The notes below the pieces were generated by a model. The model saw nothing but the letters and a program-made list of their open reading frames with translations, was not told where the DNA came from and did not search any database. 59,690 nt of DNA, from NCBI RefSeq assembly GCF_900100345.1, contig NZ_FMTT01000037.1, forward strand, positions 1 through 59,690, given 5' to 3'. This stretch comes from Paenibacillus tianmuensis. Lineage in GTDB: Bacteria > Bacillota > Bacilli > Paenibacillales > NBRC-103111. The position numbers were made by a program, and so were the translations under genes. Position 1 is the first letter of the stretch. Every line of letters begins with the position of its first letter. Below, piece after piece: positions 33,577-43,060 of the stretch.

Positions 33577-35292
33577 ATGGCAAACTGCTGGCCTAGGTCG
33601 GCGTCTTGGATTCATTTTTGTTTAGGCCGTCCGACGAAAAGGATTATAGCGAATGATGTCGAATTATGGGTAAGTTACTTGGGGGTTGAGGAGGCGAATG
33701 CCATTTCCGGGCTGTGCGGGATTGACGTTGCGAAAAAGAAGAAGATCAGTCTTGTTACGCTTTTAACAGGGTTGGTTTCTCTTTCCGTAGCGCTTACTTT
33801 AACGATTCTGCTTCTGGCGTCCTATCATTCCAATAGGCAATCGTTATTCAAAACGAGATTCGCCTTGAACCATTCGGCTGCAACCAAAATAAGTCAGACC
33901 ATCGATTCGTTATTTCAATCGATGCGGGCGGGATTGAAATACACCGGCGCCTATATTTCGGTAAATCATTTATCGAACGAGCAGGAGCTGCAAAAGCAGC
34001 TTGAATTGCTGCGCCTCAGCGGCAATTTTTTCAACTCCATCACCGTCGTGGACGAAACGGGTCTTGTCCGCAGCGTAACTCCTTCTTCCGACGGCACGGT
34101 GGGACAGCACATCACAGCGGAAGCCGCCGACGAAGCGCTGGCATCAAGGAAGCCTTATATATCCAAGCCTTACACCTCGTCAACCGGACGTCGTATCGTT
34201 TTTATGAGCGAGCCGCTTTACGACAAAGACGGTGTATACCGCGGTTTCATCGGGGGCAGTCTTTATTTGCAGGAAGACAATATATTGAATATGATGTTTG
34301 GCAAGCATAACATCGATAGCGACGGATCGTATTTTTACATTGTGAGTTCCGACGGTCATTTATTATATCATCCGGACAAATCCCGGATCGGCGAAGATAA
34401 CAGTGCAAATCCCGTTGTCCAGAAGGTACTGCGGGGCGGAAGCGGATATGATCAGGTGACCAATTCCCATGGAATTCCCTTTCTTTCCGGTTATTCCCCC
34501 GTTCCGGAAAACGGTTGGGGAGTCATCGTGCAATCACCCATCAGCGTCGTATACGGGGAATTGAATCGTTATATTCGAACGATCCTTTTCTATACTCTCG
34601 TTCCGTTTGCCCTCTTGATGATCACTGCCATATGGCTTGCCCGACGCTTGGCCCGTCCGTTCGTATCCTTGGCTAACCTGGCCAGTCAATTGGGGAGAGG
34701 CGAAAGAATCGTTCTCCCGGACATCAAGCATCACTGGAACAGGGAAGCCGACTTGTTGACCCAGACGATTACGATGGCATTAAACGATCTGCAAAAGCAG
34801 ACCGATCAACTGGCTCATGCCGCCATGACCGATTCGTTAACAGGATTAACGAACCGAAGAACGTTTGAATCCATCATGGCTCAATGGACGGAAAAGCGAC
34901 AACCCTTCGCTCTTATCGTGATGGATATCGACCGGTTCAAGTCCATCAACGATACGTACGGTCATCAGGCAGGCGACGAGGTATTGAAGCATCTGGCCCG
35001 TATCGTTGCTTCGTCCGTACGCTCCAATGACGTATGCTGCCGCTACGGCGGAGAAGAATTCGTCGTGCTTCTTCCGTTCACTACCGCGCCGGATGCTCGG
35101 ATTACGGCGGAACGGGTTCGGACAGCCTTTGAGACACGGGAGAATCCCCTTGGAATCCGGCCGACGATCTCATTGGGTATCGCTCACTATCCATCCCACG
35201 CCGAATCCGCTGAAATGTTGTTTCAGCGAGCCGACCATGCTTTGTACCAAGCCAAGGAAGCGGGGAGGAACAGGACGATCGTGGCCGATTAG
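33577..35292 (+). CDS. Cache-domain diguanylate cyclase (GGDEF)
   Basis: About 571 residues. A membrane helix near residues 62-80, an extracellular double-Cache sensor domain (about 80-330; FFNSITVVDETGLVRSVTPS, then RRIVFMSEPLYDKDGVYRGF), a second helix, a HAMP-like linker, and a C-terminal GGDEF domain with DSLTGLTNRRTFE, MDIDRFKSINDTYGHQAGDE and active-site GGEEF. It should make c-di-GMP from GTP. The inhibitory RxxD site is not obvious. The start is unsure: ATG 33577 has AGGAGGG with short spacing, and the 50 residues before the first helix look atypical. Confidence 0.88.
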   Translation: MANCWPRSASWIHFCLGRPTKRIIANDVELWVSYLGVEEANAISGLCGIDVAKKKKISLVTLLTGLVSLSVALTLTILLLASYHSNRQSLFKTRFALNHSAATKISQTIDSLFQSMRAGLKYTGAYISVNHLSNEQELQKQLELLRLSGNFFNSITVVDETGLVRSVTPSSDGTVGQHITAEAADEALASRKPYISKPYTSSTGRRIVFMSEPLYDKDGVYRGFIGGSLYLQEDNILNMMFGKHNIDSDGSYFYIVSSDGHLLYHPDKSRIGEDNSANPVVQKVLRGGSGYDQVTNSHGIPFLSGYSPVPENGWGVIVQSPISVVYGELNRYIRTILFYTLVPFALLMITAIWLARRLARPFVSLANLASQLGRGERIVLPDIKHHWNREADLLTQTITMALNDLQKQTDQLAHAAMTDSLTGLTNRRTFESIMAQWTEKRQPFALIVMDIDRFKSINDTYGHQAGDEVLKHLARIVASSVRSNDVCCRYGGEEFVVLLPFTTAPDARITAERVRTAFETRENPLGIRPTISLGIAHYPSHAESAEMLFQRADHALYQAKEAGRNRTIVAD

Positions 35293-35298
35293 AAGACA

Positions 35299-35332
35299 GA
35301 GCGCCTCCACGGTTCGAATCGTGGAGGCGCTC
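35299..35332. terminator. Hairpin between convergent genes
   Basis: Perfect 13-bp stem GAGCGCCTCCACG/CGTGGAGGCGCTC with an 8-base loop but little T tract. Confidence 0.6.
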
Positions 35333-35341
35333 CGTTCGTCA

Positions 35342-35902
35342 TCAGTTGCCATCTGGGCTCTGTACGTTCCATTCGTCCGCAAGCAGGCTGTATACGGCCA
35401 AATCGATGTAACGGTCATACAGCTTCTGAGCGCTGCGGGCGACGCCTTCCTGCGTAAAACCGAGCCGCTCGGGAATGGCGCGGCTTCTGGTATTCTCGGT
35501 GCCCGCCATAATCTCGACCCGGTGCAGCTTCAGCTCCCCGAACGCGTAATCGATCATCGCGCGGCAGGCACGGGTCATGATCCCCCGGCCTTGAGCGGAG
35601 GCGGCCAGCCAATAGCCAATGGCTGCCTTGCGGTTCATCCAGTTGAGCGAATGATGGTCGATCACCCCGCAAAGCTTTCCCTCCGCAAGAATGCCTGCGG
35701 TCATTCCTTCACCCTTGGCCCACTTGTGCCGGGCCGATTCGATGAATCCGCGGCTGTCCTCCTCTGTCTGCGTCATCTCGATCCAAGGCATCCATTCCCG
35801 CAGATAGGCGCGGTTGTCGTCCGTCAGCCGGAACAGCTCCTCGGCATCCCCCGGCTCGAACAGCTTCAGTTCCAATTGCGAATCAATGCGGTATTTAAAC
35901 AC
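35342..35902 (-). CDS. GNAT acetyltransferase, RimJ/RimL type
   Basis: 186 residues from GTG 35900-35902 with AAGGAG 9 bases upstream. GNAT fold with YLREWMPWIEMTQTEED (typical of the YdaF/RimL group), acetyl-CoA loop AASAQGRGIMTRACRAMIDY, and HRVEIMAGTENTRSRAIPER. Family members acetylate N-termini of ribosomal proteins or other amines; the substrate is not known here. Confidence 0.88.
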   Translation of the reverse strand: MFKYRIDSQLELKLFEPGDAEELFRLTDDNRAYLREWMPWIEMTQTEEDSRGFIESARHKWAKGEGMTAGILAEGKLCGVIDHHSLNWMNRKAAIGYWLAASAQGRGIMTRACRAMIDYAFGELKLHRVEIMAGTENTRSRAIPERLGFTQEGVARSAQKLYDRYIDLAVYSLLADEWNVQSPDGN

Positions 35903-35937
35903 GGCTCCGGCTCCTTTCCGCGCGTCGTTTGGCGGGG

Positions 35938-36909
35938 TTATTTTTCCTGCCCAAACAAAGATAGGTACGCTTCGTAGCCTTCCTTCTCCAGATCGGCCTT
36001 CGGAATAAAACGGAGCGCCGCAGAGTTGATGCAGTAGCGCAGCCCGCCTTTATCTTTGGGGCCGTCCGGAAAAACATGGCCCAAGTGCGAGTCGGCTTTG
36101 CGGCTGCGGACCTCCGTACGGATCATGCCGTGGCTGTAGTCGGGTTTATCCTGCACCAGGGCCGGTACGACGGGCTTCGTGAAGCTCGGCCAGCCGCAGC
36201 CGGAGTCGAACTTGTCCCGGGAGCTGAACAGCGGTTCACCCGAGACGATATCGACGTAGAGCCCTTCTTCCTTATGATCCCAAAATTCGTTGCGGAACGG
36301 AGGCTCGGTGCCGTTCATTTGCGTCACTTCCCACTGCATCGGCGTCAGCTTGTCCTTCAGCTTCGCTTTGTCGGCCGGCGTATTCCAACGGCGCTTGATG
36401 AAATCGTCGCGTCCCGACGCCTTGCGGTACGAGTTGTAGCGCAGCGGATTGGTTTTATAGAAATCCTGATGATAGTCCTCCGCAGGGTAGAAGACGGAGG
36501 CGGGAAGGATCGGCGTCACGACCGGACGGTCGAAGCGGCCGCTGGCGTCGAGCTCCCGCTTGGACGCTTCCGCTTTCTGTTTCTGCTCTTCCGTATGGTA
36601 GAAAATGGCCGTTTGGTACGAATCCCCCCGGTCGCAGAACTGTCCGCCCGCATCGGTCGGGTCGATCTGCTGCCAGAACAGCTGAAGCAAATCTTCGTAA
36701 GGGAAAATGGCCGGCTCGAACGTAATTTGCACGGCTTCCAAATGCCCGGTCGTTTCGGAGCATACTTCCTGATACGTCGGGTTTTCTTTATGACCGCCCG
36801 TATACCCAGAAACGATCTTAACGATGCCGGACAGCTCGTCGAACGGCTTGACCATGCACCAGAAGCAGCCGCCGGCAAACGTGGCCAGCTCGGTCGGTTG
36901 TTGACTCAT
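35938..36909 (-). CDS. msrAB: Bifunctional methionine sulfoxide reductase MsrA/MsrB
   Basis: 323 residues from ATG 36907-36909. The N-terminal MsrA domain has the catalytic GCFWC (Cys15) and HYQ-like DYHQDFY; the C-terminal MsrB domain begins near 180 with [20 protein letters not shown] and has [16 protein letters not shown] and catalytic RYCINSAAL. MsrA reduces S- and MsrB reduces R-methionine sulfoxide, so one protein repairs both. The two CxxC zinc pairs of some MsrB proteins are absent. No signal peptide. Confidence 0.94.
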   Translation of the reverse strand: MSQQPTELATFAGGCFWCMVKPFDELSGIVKIVSGYTGGHKENPTYQEVCSETTGHLEAVQITFEPAIFPYEDLLQLFWQQIDPTDAGGQFCDRGDSYQTAIFYHTEEQKQKAEASKRELDASGRFDRPVVTPILPASVFYPAEDYHQDFYKTNPLRYNSYRKASGRDDFIKRRWNTPADKAKLKDKLTPMQWEVTQMNGTEPPFRNEFWDHKEEGLYVDIVSGEPLFSSRDKFDSGCGWPSFTKPVVPALVQDKPDYSHGMIRTEVRSRKADSHLGHVFPDGPKDKGGLRYCINSAALRFIPKADLEKEGYEAYLSLFGQEK

Positions 36910-36998
36910 CGGATTCACCTCTTCGATAAAGTTGGGGAGCTATGCTCATGTCCAATCGATACCATTATACTGCACGCGGTCAAGGGGACCAAATCGCT

Positions 36999-38300
36999 TC
37001 ATGCTTGCGTCCGCAGACGGGAGGACAGGAGATGCAGCTCCTCCCGGTATTTCATCACCGTCCGCCGCGAGATCCGAATTCCTTCCTGCACGAGCAGGTC
37101 CGTAATCTTCTGGTCGGACAGCGGATTGCGTTTATCCTCCTGCTCGATCAGCAGCTTGATCTTCGCTTTGACGCTTGCGGCCGATGCCGCGTCGCCTTCC
37201 TCCGTCCGCAGCCTCGCCGAGAAAAAATAGCTCAGCTCAGACAGTCCCTGCGGCGTCTGCACAACCTTGTGCTGCACGGCGCGGCTCACCGTCGATTCGT
37301 GAAGCTCCAGCTTTTCCGCTACCGCCTTCAGATTCATCGGCTTCAGCCGGTCGATGCCTTCCGTGAAGAATGCCGCCTGCTCCGAGACGATGCACTCAAT
37401 GACACGGTAGAGCGTCCGTTTCCGCTGTTCCACGCTGCGGATCAGCCACTGTGCGGCCTGTTCGTGCTGGCGCAAGTAGGTTTTCGTATCTTTACAAATG
37501 CTGTCGACAAGCATCTGCCGGTAGGATGTGTTCAGCGAGAGACGCGGCAAATGAACCTCGCTCATCCGAATTACGAGCTGCCCCCGCACGCATTCGATGT
37601 AAGCGTCCGGTTCAACATAGGCGGCCTGCGTACTGCCATACAGCAGGCCCGGACGGGGATGCAGGCTGCGGATATAAGCGAGCGCTTGCATGACGTCGTC
37701 TAGCGGAATGCCGAGCTTATCCGCAATGGTCTTGTGCCGTCCGGCGCCGAGATCGGCCAGATGACGGCTGACGAGAGGCTCCGCCCAAGGATGCGCGCCG
37801 GGGTCTCTGCGAATTTGCAGCAGCAGGCACTCCTGCAAATTTCGTGCGCCGACGCCTGCCGGGGCAGCGTCCTGCAGCTTGTAAAGCGCTTCCATAACCT
37901 CGGCGGCAGAAACGCCGAATACTTCGCCTACTTCTTCCGGCGAGATCGTGACATGACCGTTTTCGTTCAAATTGCCTGCCCAATAACATGCGATCTGGAG
38001 TATCGGCTCGGGCAGTCCGAGTAGACGAAGCTCGCCGAGCAGCATTTGCTCCAGCGTCGGAGCGTGCCCGCCGATGTTGTTCAGCGCATGGTCCTGCCGC
38101 GTCGTATCGGACCCGGCGGTCCGGCTTCGCGACGGGGGGAGCCACTCGATGTCGAGGACGGGATTTTCCACCGCTTGCTCCTGCAAATATTCCGATAATT
38201 CCGTGGCAGACAGCTGCAGCAGTTGAATGGATTGTCTAAGCTGCGGTGTCAAATGAACCTTCAACGTCTGCGTTTGGATCAAAGAGGGACGCAATGACAT
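36999..38300 (-). CDS. rpoN: RNA polymerase sigma-54 factor
   Basis: 433 residues from ATG 38298-38300 (sigL in B. subtilis). Region I is Gln/Leu-rich (LRQSIQLLQLSATELSEYL, QEQAVENPVLDIEW); the core-binding domain follows (GVGARNLQECLLLQIRRDP); then an HTH (LELHESTVSRAVQHKVVQT) and the C-terminal RpoN box RRTVMKYREEL, which reads the -24 element. It needs AAA+ activators, none of which are in the window. Confidence 0.95.
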   Translation of the reverse strand: MSLRPSLIQTQTLKVHLTPQLRQSIQLLQLSATELSEYLQEQAVENPVLDIEWLPPSRSRTAGSDTTRQDHALNNIGGHAPTLEQMLLGELRLLGLPEPILQIACYWAGNLNENGHVTISPEEVGEVFGVSAAEVMEALYKLQDAAPAGVGARNLQECLLLQIRRDPGAHPWAEPLVSRHLADLGAGRHKTIADKLGIPLDDVMQALAYIRSLHPRPGLLYGSTQAAYVEPDAYIECVRGQLVIRMSEVHLPRLSLNTSYRQMLVDSICKDTKTYLRQHEQAAQWLIRSVEQRKRTLYRVIECIVSEQAAFFTEGIDRLKPMNLKAVAEKLELHESTVSRAVQHKVVQTPQGLSELSYFFSARLRTEEGDAASAASVKAKIKLLIEQEDKRNPLSDQKITDLLVQEGIRISRRTVMKYREELHLLSSRLRTQA

Positions 38301-38466
38301 TCGGATCACCCGCTTCGTAAATAATTCGTATGTGTGATCTATTATACAGCACCTTCGGGTGAAAGTTTTACCATATTTTTTTCCTATTCTGCCTTTTTTA
38401 GTGTATCCAGAGGATGCTTGCAGCATGGGTTAACGTGGAAGAGGGCGCTGCGGTGGCGAAAAAGTA

Positions 38467-38509
38467 AAAAGATGGGCCTGCTCCATTGTGGCGGGGGGAC
38501 CCATCTTTT
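38467..38509. terminator. Terminator of the DUF418 gene
   Basis: AAAAGATGGG (38467-38476) pairs with CCCATCTTTT (38500-38509). Confidence 0.75.
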
Positions 38510-38533
38510 CCGTGTTCCGAATCAGAGCGTCTT

Positions 38534-39733
38534 CTAGGAGGAGACGTTCGGCTGCTGTATGCGCGTCTTCGGCTTCCCGGCGAAGGAGAAATACGTCCAC
38601 ATGCGCAGCAGCCGCTCCATCGGCCCGTAGGAAAACCGTTTCACGTACCAATCGCTCGCGAAGAGCTGCATCAAATAAATGGCAACCGCCAATCCGCAGC
38701 CGACCGCGACGCCGAGCTTGCCGAACAGTCCGAGACCGTATCCGTAAAAAATCGACGTGCAGATCACCGTCTGCATCAAATAGTTGGTCATCGAGAGCTT
38801 GCCGACCGCTTCAAACCGCCGCAGCCATGGCGAGTTCTTCACAGCCGAGCAGAGCAGGGCAAAGCCGAAAATATAGCCCAGCGCCAGGATGCTGCCGCCA
38901 AGCAACTCGCCAATTCCCGCCCAGCCGAGCTCCGGAAACAGGGGCTTCAGCGATTTCAGCAGCAGTCCCGCCGGCATGAAAATCAGCATTCCCTTCAAAT
39001 AAGCGCTCCGCTCGCCGGACGGGTCCGCAAACCACTGCTTCTTCGCGGCGTACATCCCGAACAGAAACATCGGCCCAGTGAACAGCGGGGCGAGCAGCAG
39101 CATGAAAAAGGTCATGAGGCCATTCATTCCGAACGGGTCCGTCGTCTGCCGGTGATGCTTGATTTGCTCATATGTGCCGGTTCCGTAGATATGGTTCGTA
39201 TCCTTCACGTATTGTTCCATGCGCGCCTGATCCTGCCTCGAGGCCGGATCGTCGGTAGCCTTGGGCGCAAGCCCCAGCAGACCGAACAGGCACAGGAGGA
39301 TCGTCCCCCAGATCAGCAGCGTCTTCGCTTTCCGATTCATAAACATCAACAGAAAAAAGCCCGTGATTCCGTAATAAGCCAAAATGTCGCCTTCCCACAA
39401 ATACGTAGCGTGCAGCAAGCCGAGACCGAGCAGCATCAGAAACCGGCGGACCAGATGCCTCCCGGCTTTCAGCCCCTTCGCTTGCATGCTCTCTTTCATC
39501 TTGATCATGCCGAACCCGAACAGAAACGTAAAGATCGGCATGAAGCTGCCCTCAACGATGATTTTGACGAGATTCTGCACGACAGAATCCGCCGAGGACA
39601 ACGCGAAGAACTGCAGCTCGCTCCTCCCCCAGATTCCATACTGGAAGACAAGCATATTGGCCATCAAGATGCCAAGCAAGCTGAACCCCCGCAGACCGTC
39701 AATGACGCTTAGTCTGTTTCTTCCTTCAAGCAA
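38534..39733 (-). CDS. DUF418 membrane protein (YeiB family)
   Basis: About 399 residues, ten or more membrane helices. N-terminal LSVIDGLRGFSLLGILMANM and the C-terminal DUF418 part (EAVGKLSMTNYLMQTVICTS, YGPMERLLRMWTY) define the family, which is related to acyltransferase-3-like membrane proteins; substrates are unknown. TTG 39731-39733 is preferred because GAGGTGA lies 8 bases upstream; GTG 39742 lacks a site. Confidence 0.9.
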   Translation of the reverse strand: MLEGRNRLSVIDGLRGFSLLGILMANMLVFQYGIWGRSELQFFALSSADSVVQNLVKIIVEGSFMPIFTFLFGFGMIKMKESMQAKGLKAGRHLVRRFLMLLGLGLLHATYLWEGDILAYYGITGFFLLMFMNRKAKTLLIWGTILLCLFGLLGLAPKATDDPASRQDQARMEQYVKDTNHIYGTGTYEQIKHHRQTTDPFGMNGLMTFFMLLLAPLFTGPMFLFGMYAAKKQWFADPSGERSAYLKGMLIFMPAGLLLKSLKPLFPELGWAGIGELLGGSILALGYIFGFALLCSAVKNSPWLRRFEAVGKLSMTNYLMQTVICTSIFYGYGLGLFGKLGVAVGCGLAVAIYLMQLFASDWYVKRFSYGPMERLLRMWTYFSFAGKPKTRIQQPNVSS

Positions 39734-39893
39734 CGATATCACCTCAAATCAAGTATAGCACAGCTGGTTAAATTTCCAAAGAAAGCCAGCCTAAACGTTT
39801 GCTTAACGGCTGCTCGGAAGTTTATCCGGAATTAAGGTATTTCTAGTAAAATAAGGATGTAGAGATACGACGCTTGAAGAGGAGGAGAAAGCT

Positions 39894-40859
39894 ATGAAAA
39901 CTACAGGCTTGCGGCTTGCTTACATGTGGGCTGTATTGAATGCCGTTATTATCGGATTTTCGTTTCTGTTCACGAAGCAGGCGTTGGAATCGGCAGATCC
40001 GCTGGATACGCTCATGTTTCGTTTTCTGCTGTCGGCGGTCGTCATGTCCATTCCGGCAGCCGTCGGCTGGATCAAGCTCGACTACAGTAACAAACGGATC
40101 AAGGACGTCCTGCTGCTGGCCGTATTTTACCCTGTCGCGTTCTTTGCTTTTCAAGCGTTCGGGCTGGTGCACGCCGGATCTGCCGAAGGCGGCATTCTGT
40201 ATGCCTTCACGCCGGTCATTACGATGCTGCTCGCCTCTTGGTTTTTGAAGGAGCGGACCAACGCGAAGCAGAAGCTGTCGATTCTCCTGTCCGTGTTCGG
40301 AGTGGTTTTCATCTTCGTCATGAATGGCAGCTCGATCGATGTGAGCAACATGAACGGCTTGCTCCTGCTGTTCCTGTCCTGCGTCGCCTTCGCCGGATAC
40401 AGCGTTCTGGCCCGCTCGCTGTCGAAACGGTTCAGCCCTTGGGAGCTGAGCTTCGTTACGACATGGCTCGGCTTCGGCGCGTTCCTGCTCATTTCGCTCG
40501 GCAAGCACGGGATGGACGGCAGGCTCGGCAAGCTGTTCGAGCCGCTCGGCAGCGGACGTTTTCTCGTCGCGATTGTGTACTTGGGCGTGCTGTCTTCGCT
40601 GGTGACTTCGCTCCTGTCCAACTACGTGCTGTCCAAGATGGAGGCGTCCAAAATGAGCGTCTTCTCCAATCTCGGCACGGTCGTCTCCATTGCGGCGGGA
40701 GCGCTGGTGCTTGGCGAAACGGTAACGGTGTATCATCTCGTCGGCTCGGTGATAATCATTGCCGGGGTGATCGGGGCGAACCGTTTCGGCGCGAAGCGTC
40801 CAACTCCGGGCCGGCCTGCGGCTGCCGATAAAAGCGGGGAAGATTCGTCCCGGGCATGA
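39894..40859 (+). CDS. EamA-family (DMT) transporter
   Basis: 321 residues with GAGGAGG upstream. Ten membrane helices in two EamA repeats, for example FSFLFTKQALESADPLDTLM in the first and VVSIAAGALVLGETVTVYHL in the second, where the glutamate before the last helices is conserved. Probably an amino acid or metabolite exporter; substrate unknown. Confidence 0.9.
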   Translation: MKTTGLRLAYMWAVLNAVIIGFSFLFTKQALESADPLDTLMFRFLLSAVVMSIPAAVGWIKLDYSNKRIKDVLLLAVFYPVAFFAFQAFGLVHAGSAEGGILYAFTPVITMLLASWFLKERTNAKQKLSILLSVFGVVFIFVMNGSSIDVSNMNGLLLLFLSCVAFAGYSVLARSLSKRFSPWELSFVTTWLGFGAFLLISLGKHGMDGRLGKLFEPLGSGRFLVAIVYLGVLSSLVTSLLSNYVLSKMEASKMSVFSNLGTVVSIAAGALVLGETVTVYHLVGSVIIIAGVIGANRFGAKRPTPGRPAAADKSGEDSSRA

Positions 40860-40875
40860 AGGACGGGCTAACAGC

Positions 40876-40912
40876 AGCGGCCCTCGTCTCCACAAGAGAA
40901 ACGAGGGCCGCT
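40876..40912. terminator. Bidirectional terminator
   Basis: AGCGGCCCTCGT / ACGAGGGCCGCT, 12-bp stem, between convergent genes. Confidence 0.8.
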
Positions 40913-40918
40913 ATGATG

Positions 40919-42970
40919 TTATAGCTTGAATTCTTTGACGATGCTCTGCAGATCCTCGGCCATTTTGGCCAGGGATTCGGAAGAGGAGGTGACTTCTTCA
41001 ATGGAAGCCAATTGCTCCTGCGTGGAAGCCGAGATATTCTGGGTGCCGTCTGCCGACTGTCGGGCCACCTCGGAAATTTGGCTTACCATTTCAACCGCTT
41101 CTCCGGTGCTTTCCTGCATTTGCTTCGCATATTCCGTTACGTTTTGAACTTGCAAGGTCACTTGGTTGATGGACTGGCGGATCAGGTCGAACGATTTTCC
41201 TGCTTCGTTGACCACTTCGATGCCAAGGCTTACTTCTTTCGTTCCTTGCCCCATGGAGGCAACGGCGTTCTGAGTCTCGTTTTGGATCGTGGAGATCAGC
41301 TCCCCGATCTGCGCTGCCGATTGGGAGGATTGCTCGGCCAGCTGCCGGATTTCGTTCGCCACCACGGCAAAGCCGCGTCCGTGCTCTCCGGCGCGTGCCG
41401 CCTCAATAGCGGCATTCAACGCCAGCAAATTGGTCTGTGCAGCGATTCCGGAGATGACTTTGGCGATATTTTCGATTTCGGTCGATCTGGCGCCCAAGCT
41501 TGAAATATTGGCGGCAATTTCGTTGACCGTCGTATTGATCGATTGCATTTGCTTGGTGACGGTTTGAATGGCCTGATTTCCTTCCGTGGCCGCCTGAAGC
41601 GTGTGCTGGGAAGAATCCGTGACCTGCTGAGCATTCGCCGCCACCTGCTGAACGCCGTTCGCCACTTCCGTGATGGCGTTGACGCTGGCTTCGACGCCTT
41701 GCATCTGCCGTTCCGTTCCGTCGGCCATTTGCTCAATGGTTAAGGCAATCAGCTGCGTAGCCTTGCTTGTTTCTCCGGCATTCACCGACAGTTGCTCCGC
41801 CGAAGCGGCGACCTCTTCGGCTGTCAGCGTAACCTGGGAAACAAAGGTGTGCAGACTTTTTACCATGGTGTTGACGGACTGGGCCAACTGCCCAACTTCA
41901 TCCTGCGTGCGGATGGGCAAAGGCTCGACCTTTAAATTCCCGCTGGCAACCTGCTCGGTAACAGCTGCCATCTCTGTAATTGGTCTCGCAATTTGTCTGG
42001 CCAAGACATAAGCTACAACAATGACCAGAGCCACAACAATCAGCAGGATGATAAAGACGTTCTGCTCGATTTTCGTGGCTTCCGCCGTGATTGTCTTCAC
42101 CGGCAAATGAAGATACAAGCCGTACCCCGTCTGCGCGATTGGGGAATAGGTGACCATATAGGTTTTTCCGCCGTCGGTGTAAGTGGTCGAGCCGGTTTGC
42201 TTGTTTCCGACTTTCAGGATATCGGCCAGCAGCGGCGAGATGCCGGACTCGGCCGCGCTTTTTCCGATGAGCTCCTTCACCGGGTGCAGCTGAATAATTC
42301 CGTTAGAGTCCACGACGATCGGATAGCCTTCGCCGTCGTTAATCATCAGTTGCTTCACGTATTTGTCCATAAACCCTTCGAAGTTGACAAGTCCGGTAAG
42401 CACGCCGATGACCGCACTATTGTTTGCGTCCTTTACCGGCGTTGCGACGATGATGGAGCGTTTGCCGGTCGTTTTGGCCAGCAGTACCTCGGTGTAGGTC
42501 GAATTTCCTTGCAGTCCGTTTTTGAAAAACGGTCTTTCCCCCAAATTGACCCCGACGCTGGCTTCGTTCGTGTCGGCCGTCACGATGCCGTTAGACGAAA
42601 TAAATGTGTTGCCGTCGAAGACTTTGGTGCTTTCCGTAAAATTTTTGAGAAACTTGTTCTTCGCCGCCGCATCGTTCGAGCGGATATCGGTGGTGGAAGC
42701 CAATATTTTCATTTCGGTCATACGCTGGGATATGTATTGGTCGATCAGCGTCGCGGTGCTGACCACCAGCTTTTCGTACGATTCGGATTGCTTCTTGATC
42801 AATTCCGCCGAACTCGTCTTGGAAATATAATAGGAAATCGATAGGACCGGCACAAGCGATACGATCAAAAACCAGGCGATCATTTTATTTTTCAGCTTTT
42901 TGTGTAACCATCCGAACATCCAGCCGAATGATCCGGCTTTCATCTGCGGTTTGGCGTGTTCTTCCATCAT
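40919..42970 (-). CDS. Methyl-accepting chemotaxis protein with dCache sensor
   Basis: 683 residues. First membrane helix near 29-50 ([19 protein letters not shown]), extracellular dCache domain (about 55-300; [38 protein letters not shown]), second helix ([19 protein letters not shown]), HAMP, then the cytoplasmic signalling coiled coil with the highly conserved tip [20 protein letters not shown] followed by [20 protein letters not shown]. It senses a small ligand and controls CheA. No other che genes are in the window. Confidence 0.95.
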   Translation of the reverse strand: MMEEHAKPQMKAGSFGWMFGWLHKKLKNKMIAWFLIVSLVPVLSISYYISKTSSAELIKKQSESYEKLVVSTATLIDQYISQRMTEMKILASTTDIRSNDAAAKNKFLKNFTESTKVFDGNTFISSNGIVTADTNEASVGVNLGERPFFKNGLQGNSTYTEVLLAKTTGKRSIIVATPVKDANNSAVIGVLTGLVNFEGFMDKYVKQLMINDGEGYPIVVDSNGIIQLHPVKELIGKSAAESGISPLLADILKVGNKQTGSTTYTDGGKTYMVTYSPIAQTGYGLYLHLPVKTITAEATKIEQNVFIILLIVVALVIVVAYVLARQIARPITEMAAVTEQVASGNLKVEPLPIRTQDEVGQLAQSVNTMVKSLHTFVSQVTLTAEEVAASAEQLSVNAGETSKATQLIALTIEQMADGTERQMQGVEASVNAITEVANGVQQVAANAQQVTDSSQHTLQAATEGNQAIQTVTKQMQSINTTVNEIAANISSLGARSTEIENIAKVISGIAAQTNLLALNAAIEAARAGEHGRGFAVVANEIRQLAEQSSQSAAQIGELISTIQNETQNAVASMGQGTKEVSLGIEVVNEAGKSFDLIRQSINQVTLQVQNVTEYAKQMQESTGEAVEMVSQISEVARQSADGTQNISASTQEQLASIEEVTSSSESLAKMAEDLQSIVKEFKL

Positions 42971-43020
42971 CTCATCCTCGCTTACTTCGTTAATTTTGGG
43001 TAGGCTCGCTGCAAAGGAAA

Positions 43021-43054
43021 AACGGACTGCTGAACATAGAGTCGGCAGTCCGTT
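43021..43054. terminator. Terminator of the gamma-glutamyltransferase gene
   Basis: AACGGACTGC / GCAGTCCGTT (43045-43054); read on the minus strand it runs into TTTTTCC. Confidence 0.82.
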
Positions 43055-43060
43055 AGGGGG

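Noticed and set aside
39843..40895. Minus-strand frame of 350 codons opposite the EamA gene
   Set aside because: Composition (Arg, Gln, His, Glu-rich without hydrophobic core) is typical of an antisense shadow; the EamA frame has membrane helices and a binding site.
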